64,000 nt of DNA from Leguminivora glycinivorella (taxonomy: Eukaryota > Arthropoda > Insecta > Lepidoptera > Tortricidae), in NCBI RefSeq assembly GCF_023078275.1, contig NC_062975.1, forward strand, positions 10,577,141 through 10,641,140. Reading direction: 5' to 3'. The translations under genes and the position numbers were made by a program. The notes under the pieces are model-generated. The model saw nothing but the letters and a program-made list of their open reading frames with translations, ran no database searches and was not told the DNA's origin. Positions 47,646 to 58,065 of the stretch are shown piece by piece (position 1 is the stretch's first letter; every line of letters begins with the position of its first letter).

Positions 47646-48091
47646 CCCGCTAGAAACTTGCGTTATACTATTCTGTATACTTTAAAAAAACCTTTAAGTA
47701 AAACTTAGAACCTTTCAGATTGTTTTACTCACCCTTTCTGATGTTTACCCACAGAACTTTATTTATATAGAAGAAACAAGTTCATCTATTTGTATAGGGG
47801 CCGAGCGTGTCAAATTTTGTACTGAAGTTGTTTCTTGCCTGTAATTTTAAATATGTTTCAGGCTCTTGATTGTTCATAATTTTTGTGTTGTTGCAATTGA
47901 ATATCACGTAACGAGGCATTTTTTATGTTTTGATTGACTTCAACTTACAAAAATTGACGCCCGAAAGCTGCAAGCTGCGATTAAAGACGGACAACTCAGT
48001 GGATTTCACTGAGTTCATTTGACACGCTAAGTAGATACGTTTACTTGATCTATGGTATATATGACATCTGTGTGTTTACCATACTTACTTA

Positions 48092-48224
48092 CCCCGTTAT
48101 TCATAAACGTACACTAAAGTTATCAAGCCGATAAATTTCGTTTGTCCCTTTCCGACGTATTGGTGTGATAGAAAGGGACAAACGAACTTTATCGGCTGGA
48201 TACTTTAGTGTATGAATAAGGGTG
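48092..48224. repeat. hairpin MITE
   Basis: CGTTATTCATAAACGTACACTAAAG ... CTTTAGTGTATGAATAAGGG with inner GTTTGTCCCTTTC / GAAAGGGACAAAC. Confidence 0.7.
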
Positions 48225-48439
48225 TTAAAATTTATAGCTACGAAATTTTACATAAAACACCTACTTTAAATAAAATAAAAAATGTTGAATTTGGTTAACA
48301 TTATAAAAGACCTCACGCAAGCTGTGCTAATTAGTTCGCGAATTCGTCAAGAGGTGGCGCTAAACACAATTATGCTCATTAGAGAACCTATACTTCTAGC
48401 CTAGCCCAGTCTTTAGAATTATGTGAGTAACGTAAAAGT

Positions 48440-48496
48440 TTTGTAGGTACGGAACCCTCGGTGGGCGAGTCCGACTCGCACTTGGCCGGTTTTTCA
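48440..48496. repeat. 3' end of the AGGGTTCCGT repeat
   Basis: GTACGGAACCCTCGGTGGGC then GACTCGCACTTGGCCGGTTTTT. Confidence 0.6.
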
Positions 48497-49060
48497 TTTG
48501 TAGGGGGCATGAAACCTCCTGAGACCTAGTCTGGACATACTTACGAATTGACCACATAACCCTACCCCAGGATGCGCACCTGTTTTTGGTTGAATTGCAA
48601 TGACAGCGGGAAGTATTTTTCTTTTCCCTAATGTCCTACACTCTTTTGCCACCGCCTACGCCCTTTACTTCGTCAGGGTTGTATTTTTTTTGTCAGAGGT
48701 GGAGGTAATCCTCATTAATTGGATACTGCCAGCCCGGTATTCGACAGCATGCCCAAACTCGGCTACGCTGGTGATATCCTCCTAGCCACCTACGGATCCC
48801 TCCATCGTGTTTTGTTACCAGAAACTCGGCGCTATTGGTATATGGTATACGTCAAAAAGAAATCATAATGCAAAGCAGCATGCAGCAATGCAGATTTGGC
48901 GGGGTAGGTAGTATAGTGTGTAGCCTTCACCGATCAGTGAAATAATAAATACTAGCGACCCGGCTGGCATCTCATGGGATGTAAGCATAAAAATGGGTGT
49001 GGTAAGTTTTCCTTTAAAGATGAAAGAGACAGTATTAACCCACACATTGTGTTGTATGTA
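48497..49060. other. no gene recognised
   Basis: A 61-codon open frame (48600-48785) has no recognisable similarity. Nothing else seen. Confidence 0.35.
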
Positions 49061-49196
49061 AGGTGCATTAGGGTAATTCCGAAATTCGTCTAATTTCGAA
49101 AGTCGCACAAAAATCACCATTATTTCCATCATATCAAGATTCCCCTTTCGGAATTACCAGAGCATTTCTGTCATTCGGAATTACCCTAATGCACCT
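49061..49196. repeat. hairpin element
   Basis: AGGTGCATTAGGGTAATTCC ... GGAATTACCCTAATGCACCT, 136 bases with a second inner GGAATTACC copy. Confidence 0.75.
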
Positions 49197-49462
49197 GCGA
49201 GATGAGAAATTGCATAGAGAAATTATGAATTGATAAATTCTCCATGCACTTTTGCTGCTCACTATTCATAATTATATCTCAATCGGTATAGGCAACGTTT
49301 TAATTAAAACTCTTATCTAAGATTTGTCGTGAAATTACAAATAAATAGGTACTTATAGGTAACTAATACTTATTCAAAAGTGAAAACTGCAGAAGAATTC
49401 CTTTAGTAGTAGAGTTTTTCGCGAAAATACAGACAAATAATGAGCGGTGGGGGACTTGATTC

Positions 49463-50288
49463 CCTTTATTCGGTTAAGGACAGATTCTGGTTTGGGCAGA
49501 TTCTGGTTACGGCAGATTCTTTTTAGGACAGATTCGTGTTTGGGCAGAAATTGGGCAGTCGCGACCAAAAACTTTAAGTCGATCAGAACAATCACATTAT
49601 GCAATTTTTTTTTTCATTTTCGTACAAATTGTATGGGGAAAGTTTTCTTCAATTTGTGGATTTTCTAACCGGAAAATTTTTTTTGGTTCCATACTAGCTT
49701 TTGATCCTGGATGGAAATAGGATCGAATGGCATAAAAAAAGTTTGTCACAAATTATGTTTTTCTCGCACCCTGTATGTTTTTTCCAAAATCTGTTAGGCA
49801 CTGGTCCCACCGCGAGCTAGTAAACTATGAGCTATCGGCTATTTCAAGGGACAAAAGATAATCGCTTCCGTGAATATAAAAGTGACAGAGATGTCATAGC
49901 TGGGCGATGAACTATAGTAGCCCGGCTATGATATCTCTGTCACTTTTATATTCACGGGAGTGATTATCTTTTGTCTTTTGAAATAGCCGATAGCTGATAG
50001 TTTACTAGCTCGCGTTGGGACCAGTGCACCTGGTGGGAGCAAGACGAGCATACTTTCGATTGCCAGAGTCGTAATCGAATACAACTCATGGTAAGCTCAC
50101 TATACACATGAAATAAAATAACAATATGTACACTCCTTTTTTTTGGGCAGTCCTGTAAAAAGTTCTATTAGGGTTCTAGACACTTTTTTCGATGATTGTA
50201 TTTCTGCCCAAACAAGAATCTGCCATAAAAAGAATCTGCCGTAACCAGAATCTGCCCAAACCAGAATCTGTCCTTAACCGAATAAAGG
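49463..50288. mobile_element. TIR element with 8-bp duplication (hAT/P-like)
   Basis: Ends CCTTTATTCGGTTAAGGACA ... TGTCCTTAACCGAATAAAGG are flanked by CTTGATTC (49455-49462, 50289-50296). TIRs extend about 85 bases and are built of GCAGATTCTGG-type repeats. A palindromic MITE (49797-50029) is nested inside. No transposase. Confidence 0.8.
49797..50029. repeat. nested palindromic MITE
   Basis: GCACTGGTCCCACCGCGAGC ... GCTCGCGTTGGGACCAGTGC with about 90-base arms (GGGACAAAAGATAATCGC and so on). Confidence 0.8.
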
Positions 50289-50365
50289 CTTGATTCAATA
50301 AGGTGTATAATATACCTAAGTACCTAGTGATAGTAACAGTGATGACTGATGATAGTGATAGCGAC

Positions 50366-51090
50366 AATAGGCTAGTTTCCTACTAGTCAAATCAGCTTCT
50401 TTTTAAGAACTGTCAAAACGATTTGCTAATATGAAATTACTAGAGATCGTTATCAAGGTGCACTTTTCGTGGCAAACGGTACGGTTGGCAAAAAAAAACA
50501 AATACTTACATTTAAATATTCACTTTGTTCTTAACTACAAAATAAATACTTACCTTCTTAGGATTACACCTCTACGGTACAAAGCCTTTTCCGATGAACT
50601 ATATATTTTCAAAACAATGTAGACATATTATTTTAATCCAAATAATCAAATGCACTCTAGATAAGACTATCTAGAATTGTTATTCAAGTACCCAGTTCAA
50701 GTCAAAAGTAGTGCACGAAGCCAAATCTGTTGAACAAATTTTAGTTATTTATTCAATGTAATTTAGATAAATAATTATAAATATGTGTATATTTCATAAT
50801 TTGTTAAGTATATAATGTTTTAAATACTTGTGTATTTGTTTTTTTGCTAACCATACTCTGCCACCAATACAACACGCTGATAACGATCGTTAGAAATTAC
50901 TATGAAATACTGAGGAGTGACGTCACGGTGTCACGGTCAATTGATTTACTTTATATCTTTCTCTTTGACTTATTAAATAGAAGTTGTGTTTAAACATAAC
51001 TACTGTCCACATTTTTCTTCTAATTATGTGATGCTTTATTTCGTGCACTGCATAAAATATATCATTTTAAGTATAGGAAACTAGCCTATT
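50366..51090. mobile_element. lepidopteran TIR repeat (AATAGGCTAGTTTCC)
   Basis: Short inverted ends AATAGGCTAGTTTCCTA ... TAGGAAACTAGCCTATT. The 725-base body (GAGTGACGTCACGG, GTGATGCTTTATTTCGTGCA) is a body I recognise as common in lepidopteran genomes. A 63-codon open frame in it has no recognisable domain. Confidence 0.6.
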
Positions 51091-51504
51091 CACGCAGATG
51101 ATTCAAATATGAAAGAAATACTCGCAATACGTTTACGAATAATAGATCTGTAGAAGTGTAGACTTCATATTACGTCTTTTACTAGCGTGCAAATGTTAAA
51201 TTAATTTGGTGTTAAGATGACACATGGGCCATCAACCCTGAGATAGATTTTTTTCCATTTTGAATTTATTTCTATGCTAATATTTACATTATGTGAAATT
51301 TTATTCATGTCCATTTCATGCCTAGCTTAGATCTATCATGCTATATAGCAATATCATAATAGGCATATTAATCTATTTATTTATTTTCTCTTTTGTATAC
51401 CTAATCAATTAAATCATTTATGAGTAGTTGTTTTGAACTTTTTTAGACAGTTGACGAAGATTTGTGAACATGAACACTAACAATACATACTTTATTGGCA
51501 ATAA

Positions 51505-51910
51505 TAAGTATTTTTCACCACACCAACTAGTATAAAAGCTATCCTGATACTTCAAAAACGAATAGGTAGCAAAGTTGCGTGCGCATGTTGTTTTACAAGG
51601 GGGCAAAGTAGTTGTTTAACCGCACGTGCCAATATTGATACCTGAGCAAGTGAAAGATTCCAATATTGAACCGAGAGCGTAGCGAGTGGTTCAAAAAGTG
51701 GAATCTTGAGCCTTGCGAGGGTATCAAGGCACGAAGGTTGAACAAACTTTGCCACCGAGTGAAACACAAAATTTTTCACCACACCAACACAAACAAAATA
51801 CTGACTATAAAACATCAACTAAATAAATCAAATCCATCAATTTATTCAATATTTATGATTCAAAATCATCATTTATAAAAATCTAGCAGCCAGATTAAGA
51901 CATCGAGTTA
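51505..51910. repeat. composite repeat family C, copy 3
   Basis: Matches 17940-18375 through CAAGGGGGCAAAGTAGTTGT, GAGCGTAGCGAGTGGTTCAA and CACCACACCAACACAAACAA. Confidence 0.65.
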
Positions 51911-51911
51911 A

Positions 51912-52120
51912 AATTCTATCGCCACGCTACAAGTACATGCCGGCGGCCGCGAGTTCGCGGCCCGTTCACTGGTGACGACCTTCACGCGGCGCAATAGAAT
52001 TCAATGTCGGCTGCTCGTGTGCTGTCCGTTTGTTAATGTAGGTAAGAATTTAGAATGGCGGCATTTTGTGAACATCAAAGGAGTGAGCCTTCTGTACTTG
52101 TACTATTATATATTCTGTGA
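51912..52120. repeat. dispersed repeat family D, copy 3 (5' truncated)
   Basis: ATTCTATCGCCACGCTACAA ... GGAGTGAGCCTTCTGTACTT ... TATATATTCTGTG; joined directly to family C. Confidence 0.6.
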
Positions 52121-52431
52121 TATAAGCGGTAAGTACGTGCGACTTTCGTTCCGGAGGTCGTGGGTTCGAACCCCGGCTAGAACTTTTTCGGAATTTATGT
52201 GTGAAATGTCATTTGATATTTGCCAGTCGCTTTTCGGTGAAGGAAAACATCGTGAGGAAACCGGTCTAATTCCAATAAGGTCTAGTTTACCCTTCGAGTT
52301 GAAAGGTCAGATATGGCAGTCGCTTTCGTAAAAACTACTGCCTACGCCAAATCTTGGGATTTGTTGTCAAAGCGGACCCCAGGCTCCCATGAGCCGTGGC
52401 AAAATGCCGGGATAACGCAAAGAGGATGATG
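52121..52431 (+). repeat. tRNA-derived SINE (10407 family)
   Basis: TAAGCGGTAAGTACGTGCGA (A box region) and GTGGGTTCGAACCCCGG (B box), then the family body to ATGAGCCGTGGCAAAATGCC and an AGGATGATGATA tail. First bases of the head missing. Confidence 0.8.
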
Positions 52432-53238
52432 ATAACATTTATAACAGGCCAGTGTGGGAGCACCATTATCAGTACAGGGAGCGTAGACAAGTGACCAATC
52501 GTCTATGCTCGATAATAGCTTCACTAATGTACATCAAGATTAAGTTTTGACCCATAAACTTTCAGTGTCTCTAACAAGACATCTAAAACTATACAATTTA
52601 TCGAGAAAAAAAAACTTGTAACAATTTTAATCAGCTGTTTTTGCTTCATAATTATCATGCCACATTTTTTTTAATTTCTTGGCTAACTAGTATTTTAACA
52701 TTCTTAGGCTTTGTTATAATAAAAGTATCAAAATTACTTAGACAATCTTCTTCCGAGTGTAATTAGACTAGACAAGAATCTAGACTGGTATCCATAACAA
52801 CAGCTCGATGCAATATTTGATTTACATAAGTTAGCCATCTTCACGACATTGTTCACTAGAAACTGAAACGATCCCTTAATTACTGTTGTAAATGTATTTC
52901 AATTAAGTTATGTACTTATGTACCTCACTATATACTTATTAAATTATTATAAATGTTATGAGTAAGGTACAGCGGGACAATTACGACTCGGGGACAATTT
53001 TCAACTACATACTCAATTTTTCATGTTTTACAATTTTTGCAGCACGTTCGGTGGATACATATGAAGCTCAAGTTAATAGTGTAAAACATGGAAAAAATCG
53101 ATCAGTTGTACTTTATTACTTATGATTTATGAGTATTACTAAATTAAGCCTTTGGTGGATGCTACGCCAGACACACGTCAACCATGCTACCTGCAACAGT
53201 ATGCTAGTTGACAGTTTAGTTTAATCGTGAATATCCTG
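52432..53238. other. AT-rich, no feature seen
   Basis: No gene or repeat that I can support. Confidence 0.4.
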
Positions 53239-53308
53239 GCCCCGTAGCCGAATAGCATTTCTACGACGCGAAACGAAAACGAAACGCCTCAAAATGTAGT
53301 CTGGCTCA
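53239..53308. repeat. MITE family B fragment
   Basis: GGCCCCGTAGCCGAATAGCA ... GTAGTCTGGCTC, cut off by the next element. Confidence 0.5.
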
Positions 53309-53707
53309 TCGCGCGTATGACTACATATTAAACTGACCTCCAACGTTTCAGAGACGGCGTTGTCCCCGTGGTCTCGGAGAAGACTGGCTTGAAAAAGACA
53401 TCAACACCTTCTGACAGCCGCGCGAGTTTTTCGAACTACCCGCACTTGGTTTTGATTATCAACTTCAACTGTTTGCGCACTAGGGATGTTACTCTGTCGA
53501 CATACAATACTGACGATATTCAATTTAACGACTGTCGATATTATTTTCCGCTTACACTTATTTATGACAGGATTCCATGTGGATGAGATCCTAAAACCTT
53601 CGTCCCGATTGAAATCGCGATGTTTTTTGATTTCAATGGCTTCACGCACTTTTCTACTGTAAAAATCAGTGAGTCAGTTGTCAGTTTAATATGTAGTCAT
53701 ACGCGAT
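53309..53707. mobile_element. TIR element, about 400 bp
   Basis: Ends CGCGTATGACTACATATTAA ... TTAATATGTAGTCATACGCG are inverted and continue into AACTGAC/GTCAGTT. The core holds an open segment on the minus strand with no recognisable domain. Confidence 0.65.
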
Positions 53708-54654
53708 TAAGTCCCGATTTAAAAAATAATTATGAACAATTAAGGTAATATCAAGAACCATTTAATATATTTGTAATCGTCCTTGGTAATTATCAATGTT
53801 ATCCCCTTTACCTTAGTACCTTACCTATATTAATTAGATTTTGATGGCAATATTATAACATGCTGTTATGCCTACCGTTTTAATGCGAATGACGACCTAG
53901 GTCATCTACATAGGCATTGCAAGTAGCAAATCATAATATTAAAGGTACACAGTTCAGTACTTACATTTCAAACTTAGTATGTCGTGTTTCCCGTCTCCTT
54001 CACCTTCTCTAAGTTCTTCCGCTTTGCGATGACATTGATAGTATTCATACAAATGGAGCAAGAAAATTAAATAATTAGTAAATGTACCTATCTATACATA
54101 CATACACATCGTAAATCAGACAAACGAACTCGAAAAATATCGTTTCCTGAAATGAATTCCCAGCAATCTGCTGGAAATCATTTTCACTCTTATCGCACGG
54201 CTAACCTCTGCGCACATCTTATTTGGGGTAAGGTAAGGTAACCACAAAAATTTCATGACATTTTTGTCGGGCGTATCGTTTGAATACCTACATTATTTTT
54301 TTATTTCGTGTGTTGGGTTTCGCGATTATTTTGATATTTTTGTGGTAACATTAATAAAACTCGCAAATAAAATTTATCAACTGGCAACATCGGGGGCACG
54401 CTGGAGGTGGCGTGACCGGTCGGGTGGTTTGAAAAAAGTAACGAACGGTCGGCTGACAGGACATTCGGTACTTGACTATTGGAGGGAAATCATTAAATTG
54501 TGAATTTGTGAACAAGTGTATTTACAAGGGTAGTGGAATAAAGTATAAAGTGTGTTACTGAACGAGTTGTTTTAGTGAACTTCCACGAAAATACAACATA
54601 TCAGAAATTGGGATAACCAAAGCGACGCTCAATTGCGTAAGTACACGCCCATAT
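53708..54654. other. no gene recognised
   Basis: AT-rich to 54230, then a moderately GC-rich stretch (54390-54600) directly before the LINE coding region. The latter could be leftover LINE 5' UTR or host sequence. Confidence 0.35.
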
Positions 54655-54660
54655 TTTCCT

Positions 54661-55554
54661 ATGGAACTTACGCGCATATTCAGGTGTTGGTATGGTGGCC
54701 AGCGAAATTGTATTCGCTGGGGTAGTGAGTTGTCGGACGAGTATGGTCTGGAGTGCGGGGTGCGGCAGGGGGGGCTAACCTCACCTAAGCTTTTTAATTT
54801 GTATATCGATGCCCTGATTGGTGAGCTCAGCAGTACACGTGTCGGTTGTCATATTGATCGGGTTTGTTTCAATAACATTAGCTATGCCGATGACATGGTA
54901 CTGTTGAGCCCATCGATTGGCGGTCTGAGATTGCTTATTGAGAGGTGTGAGGTATATGCCCGTGCGCATAACCTTAAATATAATGTGACCAAAAGCGAAT
55001 TTATGGTGTTCAAAGCGGGAAGCAAGTGCCCATCACACATCCCACCCATTCGTTTGAATGGCATGCAGCTGAAAAGGGTTTCATCATTTAAATACCTTGG
55101 GCACTTGGTAACCGACGATTTCCGTGATGACGCGGACATTGAGAGGGAGAGGAGAGCGTTGGCCGTCAGGGCCAACATGATAGCTCGCAGGTTTAGCAGG
55201 TGTACAGCGCAAGTGAAAATCACATTATTTCGAGCTTTCTGTACATCGCTGTACACCTGCAGCCTGTGGACTCGGTACACGCAAAGGACGTTTAACGCCA
55301 TGCGCGTACAATATAATGACGCGTTCAGGGTGTTGTTGCGGCTGCCGCGGCATTGCAGCGCGTCCGGCATGTTCGCGGACGCGCATGTGGACGGGTTCCA
55401 TGCGACGCTGCGTAAGCGCTGCGCCGCGACGCTGCGCAGGGTGCGCGATAGCCGCCACAGCCTCCTGAGCGTAGTTGCTGAGAGATGGGACAGTGGCCTC
55501 ATCAAGCACTGGTCCTCTCTCCACTTATCTCTAGTACCTAAGTTAGTTATTTAA
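54661..55554 (+). CDS. LINE reverse transcriptase, C-terminal portion
   Basis: RNA-directed DNA polymerase of a non-LTR retrotransposon, about 297 codons. Residues 1-45 hold the palm entry (CGVRQGGLTSPKLFNLYID). About residue 75 is the catalytic SYADDMVLLSPS. Then come KSEFMVF and LNGMQLKRVSSFKYLGHLV, the thumb region. The C-terminal domain has LPRHCSASGMFADAHVD and ends in VPKLVI. Full proteins of this type exceed 900 residues, so the upstream polymerase fingers and the endonuclease are lost. The first Met is arbitrary, near the truncation point. The frame is intact to its natural stop, which suggests a fairly young insertion. Confidence 0.88.
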   Translation: MELTRIFRCWYGGQRNCIRWGSELSDEYGLECGVRQGGLTSPKLFNLYIDALIGELSSTRVGCHIDRVCFNNISYADDMVLLSPSIGGLRLLIERCEVYARAHNLKYNVTKSEFMVFKAGSKCPSHIPPIRLNGMQLKRVSSFKYLGHLVTDDFRDDADIERERRALAVRANMIARRFSRCTAQVKITLFRAFCTSLYTCSLWTRYTQRTFNAMRVQYNDAFRVLLRLPRHCSASGMFADAHVDGFHATLRKRCAATLRRVRDSRHSLLSVVAERWDSGLIKHWSSLHLSLVPKLVI

Positions 55555-55621
55555 GATTATTTTTAAGTTAACCATAGTTTTATGTTTTAGGTTAAGTTAT
55601 ACTAACAAAATATGGACCTTG

Positions 55622-56238
55622 TGTACAGCCACACGCTAAGGCCGAGTACCTGGATTACTAAATGGACTGAAATGATATGGAATCAAATGGTACTTAGGCG
55701 TTGCATGTGCCTGCACAGACTGCATAAAATAAGGTGGGAGGCGATAGCAAGGGATCCTATTGGCCTAAGTCCCTACTTCCCTAGCCCTAACTTATTTTAT
55801 GACAAGGATGTCTGTACCGGGAGACCTATCGGTAACAGACGGATTCCCTACGGGGGGGGATCAAGGTGGTTGGATGGATACTTGCTGCCGATCGCCCAGG
55901 CTCAGACGACCGATTAAGGCTAAAGGAGTCTTATGCCACAGCAAGGGTACCTGTAAAAAGGTGATGGATGGGAGTCTCTACTCTCAGAGTGTCGCCCTGA
56001 GCAAGCAGAGGTTTTAGGTATGGAGGTAGTGAAACACCAACGGACAATTGGTATCTGATTTATTTACAAATTATATTTCCTTATATACACAATATTACCT
56101 ATAGCACACATATGTAAATCTTATTTGTATTCCATCCGTGTAAAGTGCAACTACTACACTATGTTTGTGCTGGCTTATGCCCTAGATTGATTTGCGCGGA
56201 TCAGCGCGATGCGCTGACGAAATCTGTTTGTCTAAACA
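55622..56238 (-). repeat. 3' LTR of the BEL element
   Basis: 617 bases. On the minus strand it starts TGTTTAGACAAACAGATTTC and ends GTGGCTGTACA. Flanked on its outer side by CCTTG. The short plus-strand open frames inside it are duplicated in the other LTR and have no coding meaning. Confidence 0.92.
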
Positions 56239-56281
56239 TCCTGGCGACTCTCGACGGCAGCGGGAGTGATGGGAAGCTGCT

Positions 56282-57715
56282 TTACAGCGGCTGTATCGGA
56301 CGTAACTCTATTTCTTCAAACTGGCTGCTGTTGTTCGTCGGGTTTGTTTTGTGGCGCTTGGGTTTCGGTGGAGCCGACCTGGCGGGGGCGGCGGGCAGCG
56401 GAGCAGACTGCGGACTGGTTGTGCAGGAACGGATCTGTACCAGGACCTGTGGACCATAACAAACTGTTAGTATCATTAAACTAAAGACTGCTAATGACGA
56501 ACCGAGACTGATTGCTACTGAGTTATTTTGTATCTGTTTCCAAATTGTATTGTCTAATTGTTTTTGGAGTAAATTTTCGTTACTAGTGAGATGTTTAAAT
56601 ATGTCTCTGGAGCTGTCAAGAACTTCCTCATCTCTGGTTAAATCTTCTATTTGATTGGTTGTTTCGTTTGTATTCAATGAAAAGTTGGCTTGTCTTGAGA
56701 ACGTTGCTAACACCGATATTGAGTTAGCTCTTCTTGCTGCTAGAATGTTTCTTCTTGTTTTGATAATACAGTTTTCTGCAATATGGATGACAGTTGTGTT
56801 CTGGATCATAATTTCTTCTCTTTCTCCATCGCAAATGATTGACGCTTTTACTGACTCTGCTGTCATGATTAGCCAAGTGTTTGGCATATATAATTGTTTC
56901 CATACAGTTGTTGTTAGGTTCAGTTCTCTCGTGTTACAGTTGACCATCTCAGTTCCCTTAAATAATAGATCAATAATGCAATTCTTATTCTCCTGCATAT
57001 TTTTTACTGATGTCGGGTAACAAATGTATTCGGTATTCTTTCTGAGGCATGCTTTAAATTCTTCTGTCTCTAGTTCGAAGTAATTTTCATTATTGTAATC
57101 GATCGCAATTATGTTGTGATATACTTCTAAACTGTATACTTTTCCTTTTTTATCTTGCTTTGGTACTGGTGTCACGTGAATCAAAGTGTATTTAGTTATA
57201 TCTTGTAATGCGAAATACCCATATACTTTTATGTATGTTGAGTTTTCTGTGACCTTCGTATCTATTAGTTGATTTTGCACTATTCTTAGCTTCGTTGGTA
57301 GCTTGCTATTGGCGTTTGTCAGAATTTGGTTAACTTCTTTAAGTTGTAGTACATCATAGATCGTTCCTTGATGTAAATATGCTTCTTGAAGTCTGGCGTA
57401 GTGTTCTATAACCTCATCTATGTAGTGTGCTGCGAGTTGATACATGTGAAGAATGTTGATGTTTACGCGATTGATATCTATTCTTTTGTACCATTTGTTC
57501 ACATTATTCATATATTGTATTGCTTGATTTAACTTGGTCTGAAATGTTTCTAGCTTCTTTACTATTCTTTCTTCTGTTTGGTTGACTGTTGCGATGGTTG
57601 ATATCATGAATTTGGTTTGATGATTGGCGGCCTCTATCAGCTTGTTTTGGTTCCCTTGTAACGTATCTATGTCTTTGTAGACCTCGTCATTTACCCCGAA
57701 TATTGACGTCAACAT
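56282..57715 (-). CDS. env: envelope-like protein, main part with transmembrane anchor
   Basis: 477 codons, overlapping the upstream frame by 7 bases. Features: a helical region rich in N/Q and K (about 15-120), which fits the coiled coil behind a fusion peptide; many cysteines in the middle (CLRKNTEYICYP, NCIIDLLFKG, NCNTREL, ASIICDGE, ENCIIK); a hydrophobic span near 401-424 (ISLGSSLAVFSLMILTVCYG); and a 50-residue proline-rich cytoplasmic tail. The layout matches baculovirus F-like envelope proteins captured by insect LTR elements. The family call is by layout and motif feel, not by search. No internal stop. Confidence 0.75.
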   Translation of the reverse strand: MLTSIFGVNDEVYKDIDTLQGNQNKLIEAANHQTKFMISTIATVNQTEERIVKKLETFQTKLNQAIQYMNNVNKWYKRIDINRVNINILHMYQLAAHYIDEVIEHYARLQEAYLHQGTIYDVLQLKEVNQILTNANSKLPTKLRIVQNQLIDTKVTENSTYIKVYGYFALQDITKYTLIHVTPVPKQDKKGKVYSLEVYHNIIAIDYNNENYFELETEEFKACLRKNTEYICYPTSVKNMQENKNCIIDLLFKGTEMVNCNTRELNLTTTVWKQLYMPNTWLIMTAESVKASIICDGEREEIMIQNTTVIHIAENCIIKTRRNILAARRANSISVLATFSRQANFSLNTNETTNQIEDLTRDEEVLDSSRDIFKHLTSNENLLQKQLDNTIWKQIQNNSVAISLGSSLAVFSLMILTVCYGPQVLVQIRSCTTSPQSAPLPAAPARSAPPKPKRHKTNPTNNSSQFEEIELRPIQPL

Positions 57716-58035
57716 TTGGCCGAATAATCCTCTTTTTTTCTGATTTGTCCAATATTCAAGATCAAATTAGTGATTTCCTCTAGTCTTTCTTGCCCTTCAT
57801 ACAACTGGTGATATAATTGGGCACAGTGAATTTCCGTATTAGTTTTTGTTACTGCGTCACAGTAATGTTTGAATTGTGCGGTGATTCCTCGAATATCTTC
57901 AACATCTCTCCCTATTTTACTTTTTTCGTAATTGGTTTGAATCCGGAATATTCCTCTGTCGATTGTCGCTGACCCTACGTGTTCCACGTAAATTCCTTCG
58001 TTGATGTTTTTTATTGTGTAAGTTGCTGTTGTCAT
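57709..58035 (-). CDS. env: envelope-like protein, N-terminal part
   Basis: 108 codons, starting 30 bases after pol. It carries the IKNINEGIYVEHVGSA stretch, which resembles the N-terminal subunit of the baculovirus F / insect errantivirus envelope family. No clear signal peptide at this Met; one could come from splicing or may be lost. The frame runs into a stop just after a run of seven A (complement of 57733-57739), and the next frame picks up in the -1 phase. A basic cluster sits at the junction, as at the cleavage site of F-type proteins. Function would be membrane fusion; defective unless the frames are joined by slippage or the shift is a sequence error. Confidence 0.7.
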   Translation of the reverse strand: MTTATYTIKNINEGIYVEHVGSATIDRGIFRIQTNYEKSKIGRDVEDIRGITAQFKHYCDAVTKTNTEIHCAQLYHQLYEGQERLEEITNLILNIGQIRKKEDYSAKC

Positions 58036-58065
58036 ATTTATAAAACAGGTAAACAGGGTTATGAA

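Noticed and set aside
53401..53649. An open minus-strand segment that looked like an exon (FEKLARLSEGVDVFFKPVF)
   Set aside because: It lies inside an element with inverted ends (53309-53707), an upstream stop interrupts the frame, and I recognise no family.
54882..55505. A 207-codon minus-strand frame
   Set aside because: Shadow of the LINE reverse transcriptase on the opposite strand.
55612..55917. A 101-codon plus-strand frame, nearly repeated at 61639-61983
   Set aside because: Both copies are within the BEL LTRs; identity is due to LTR duplication.
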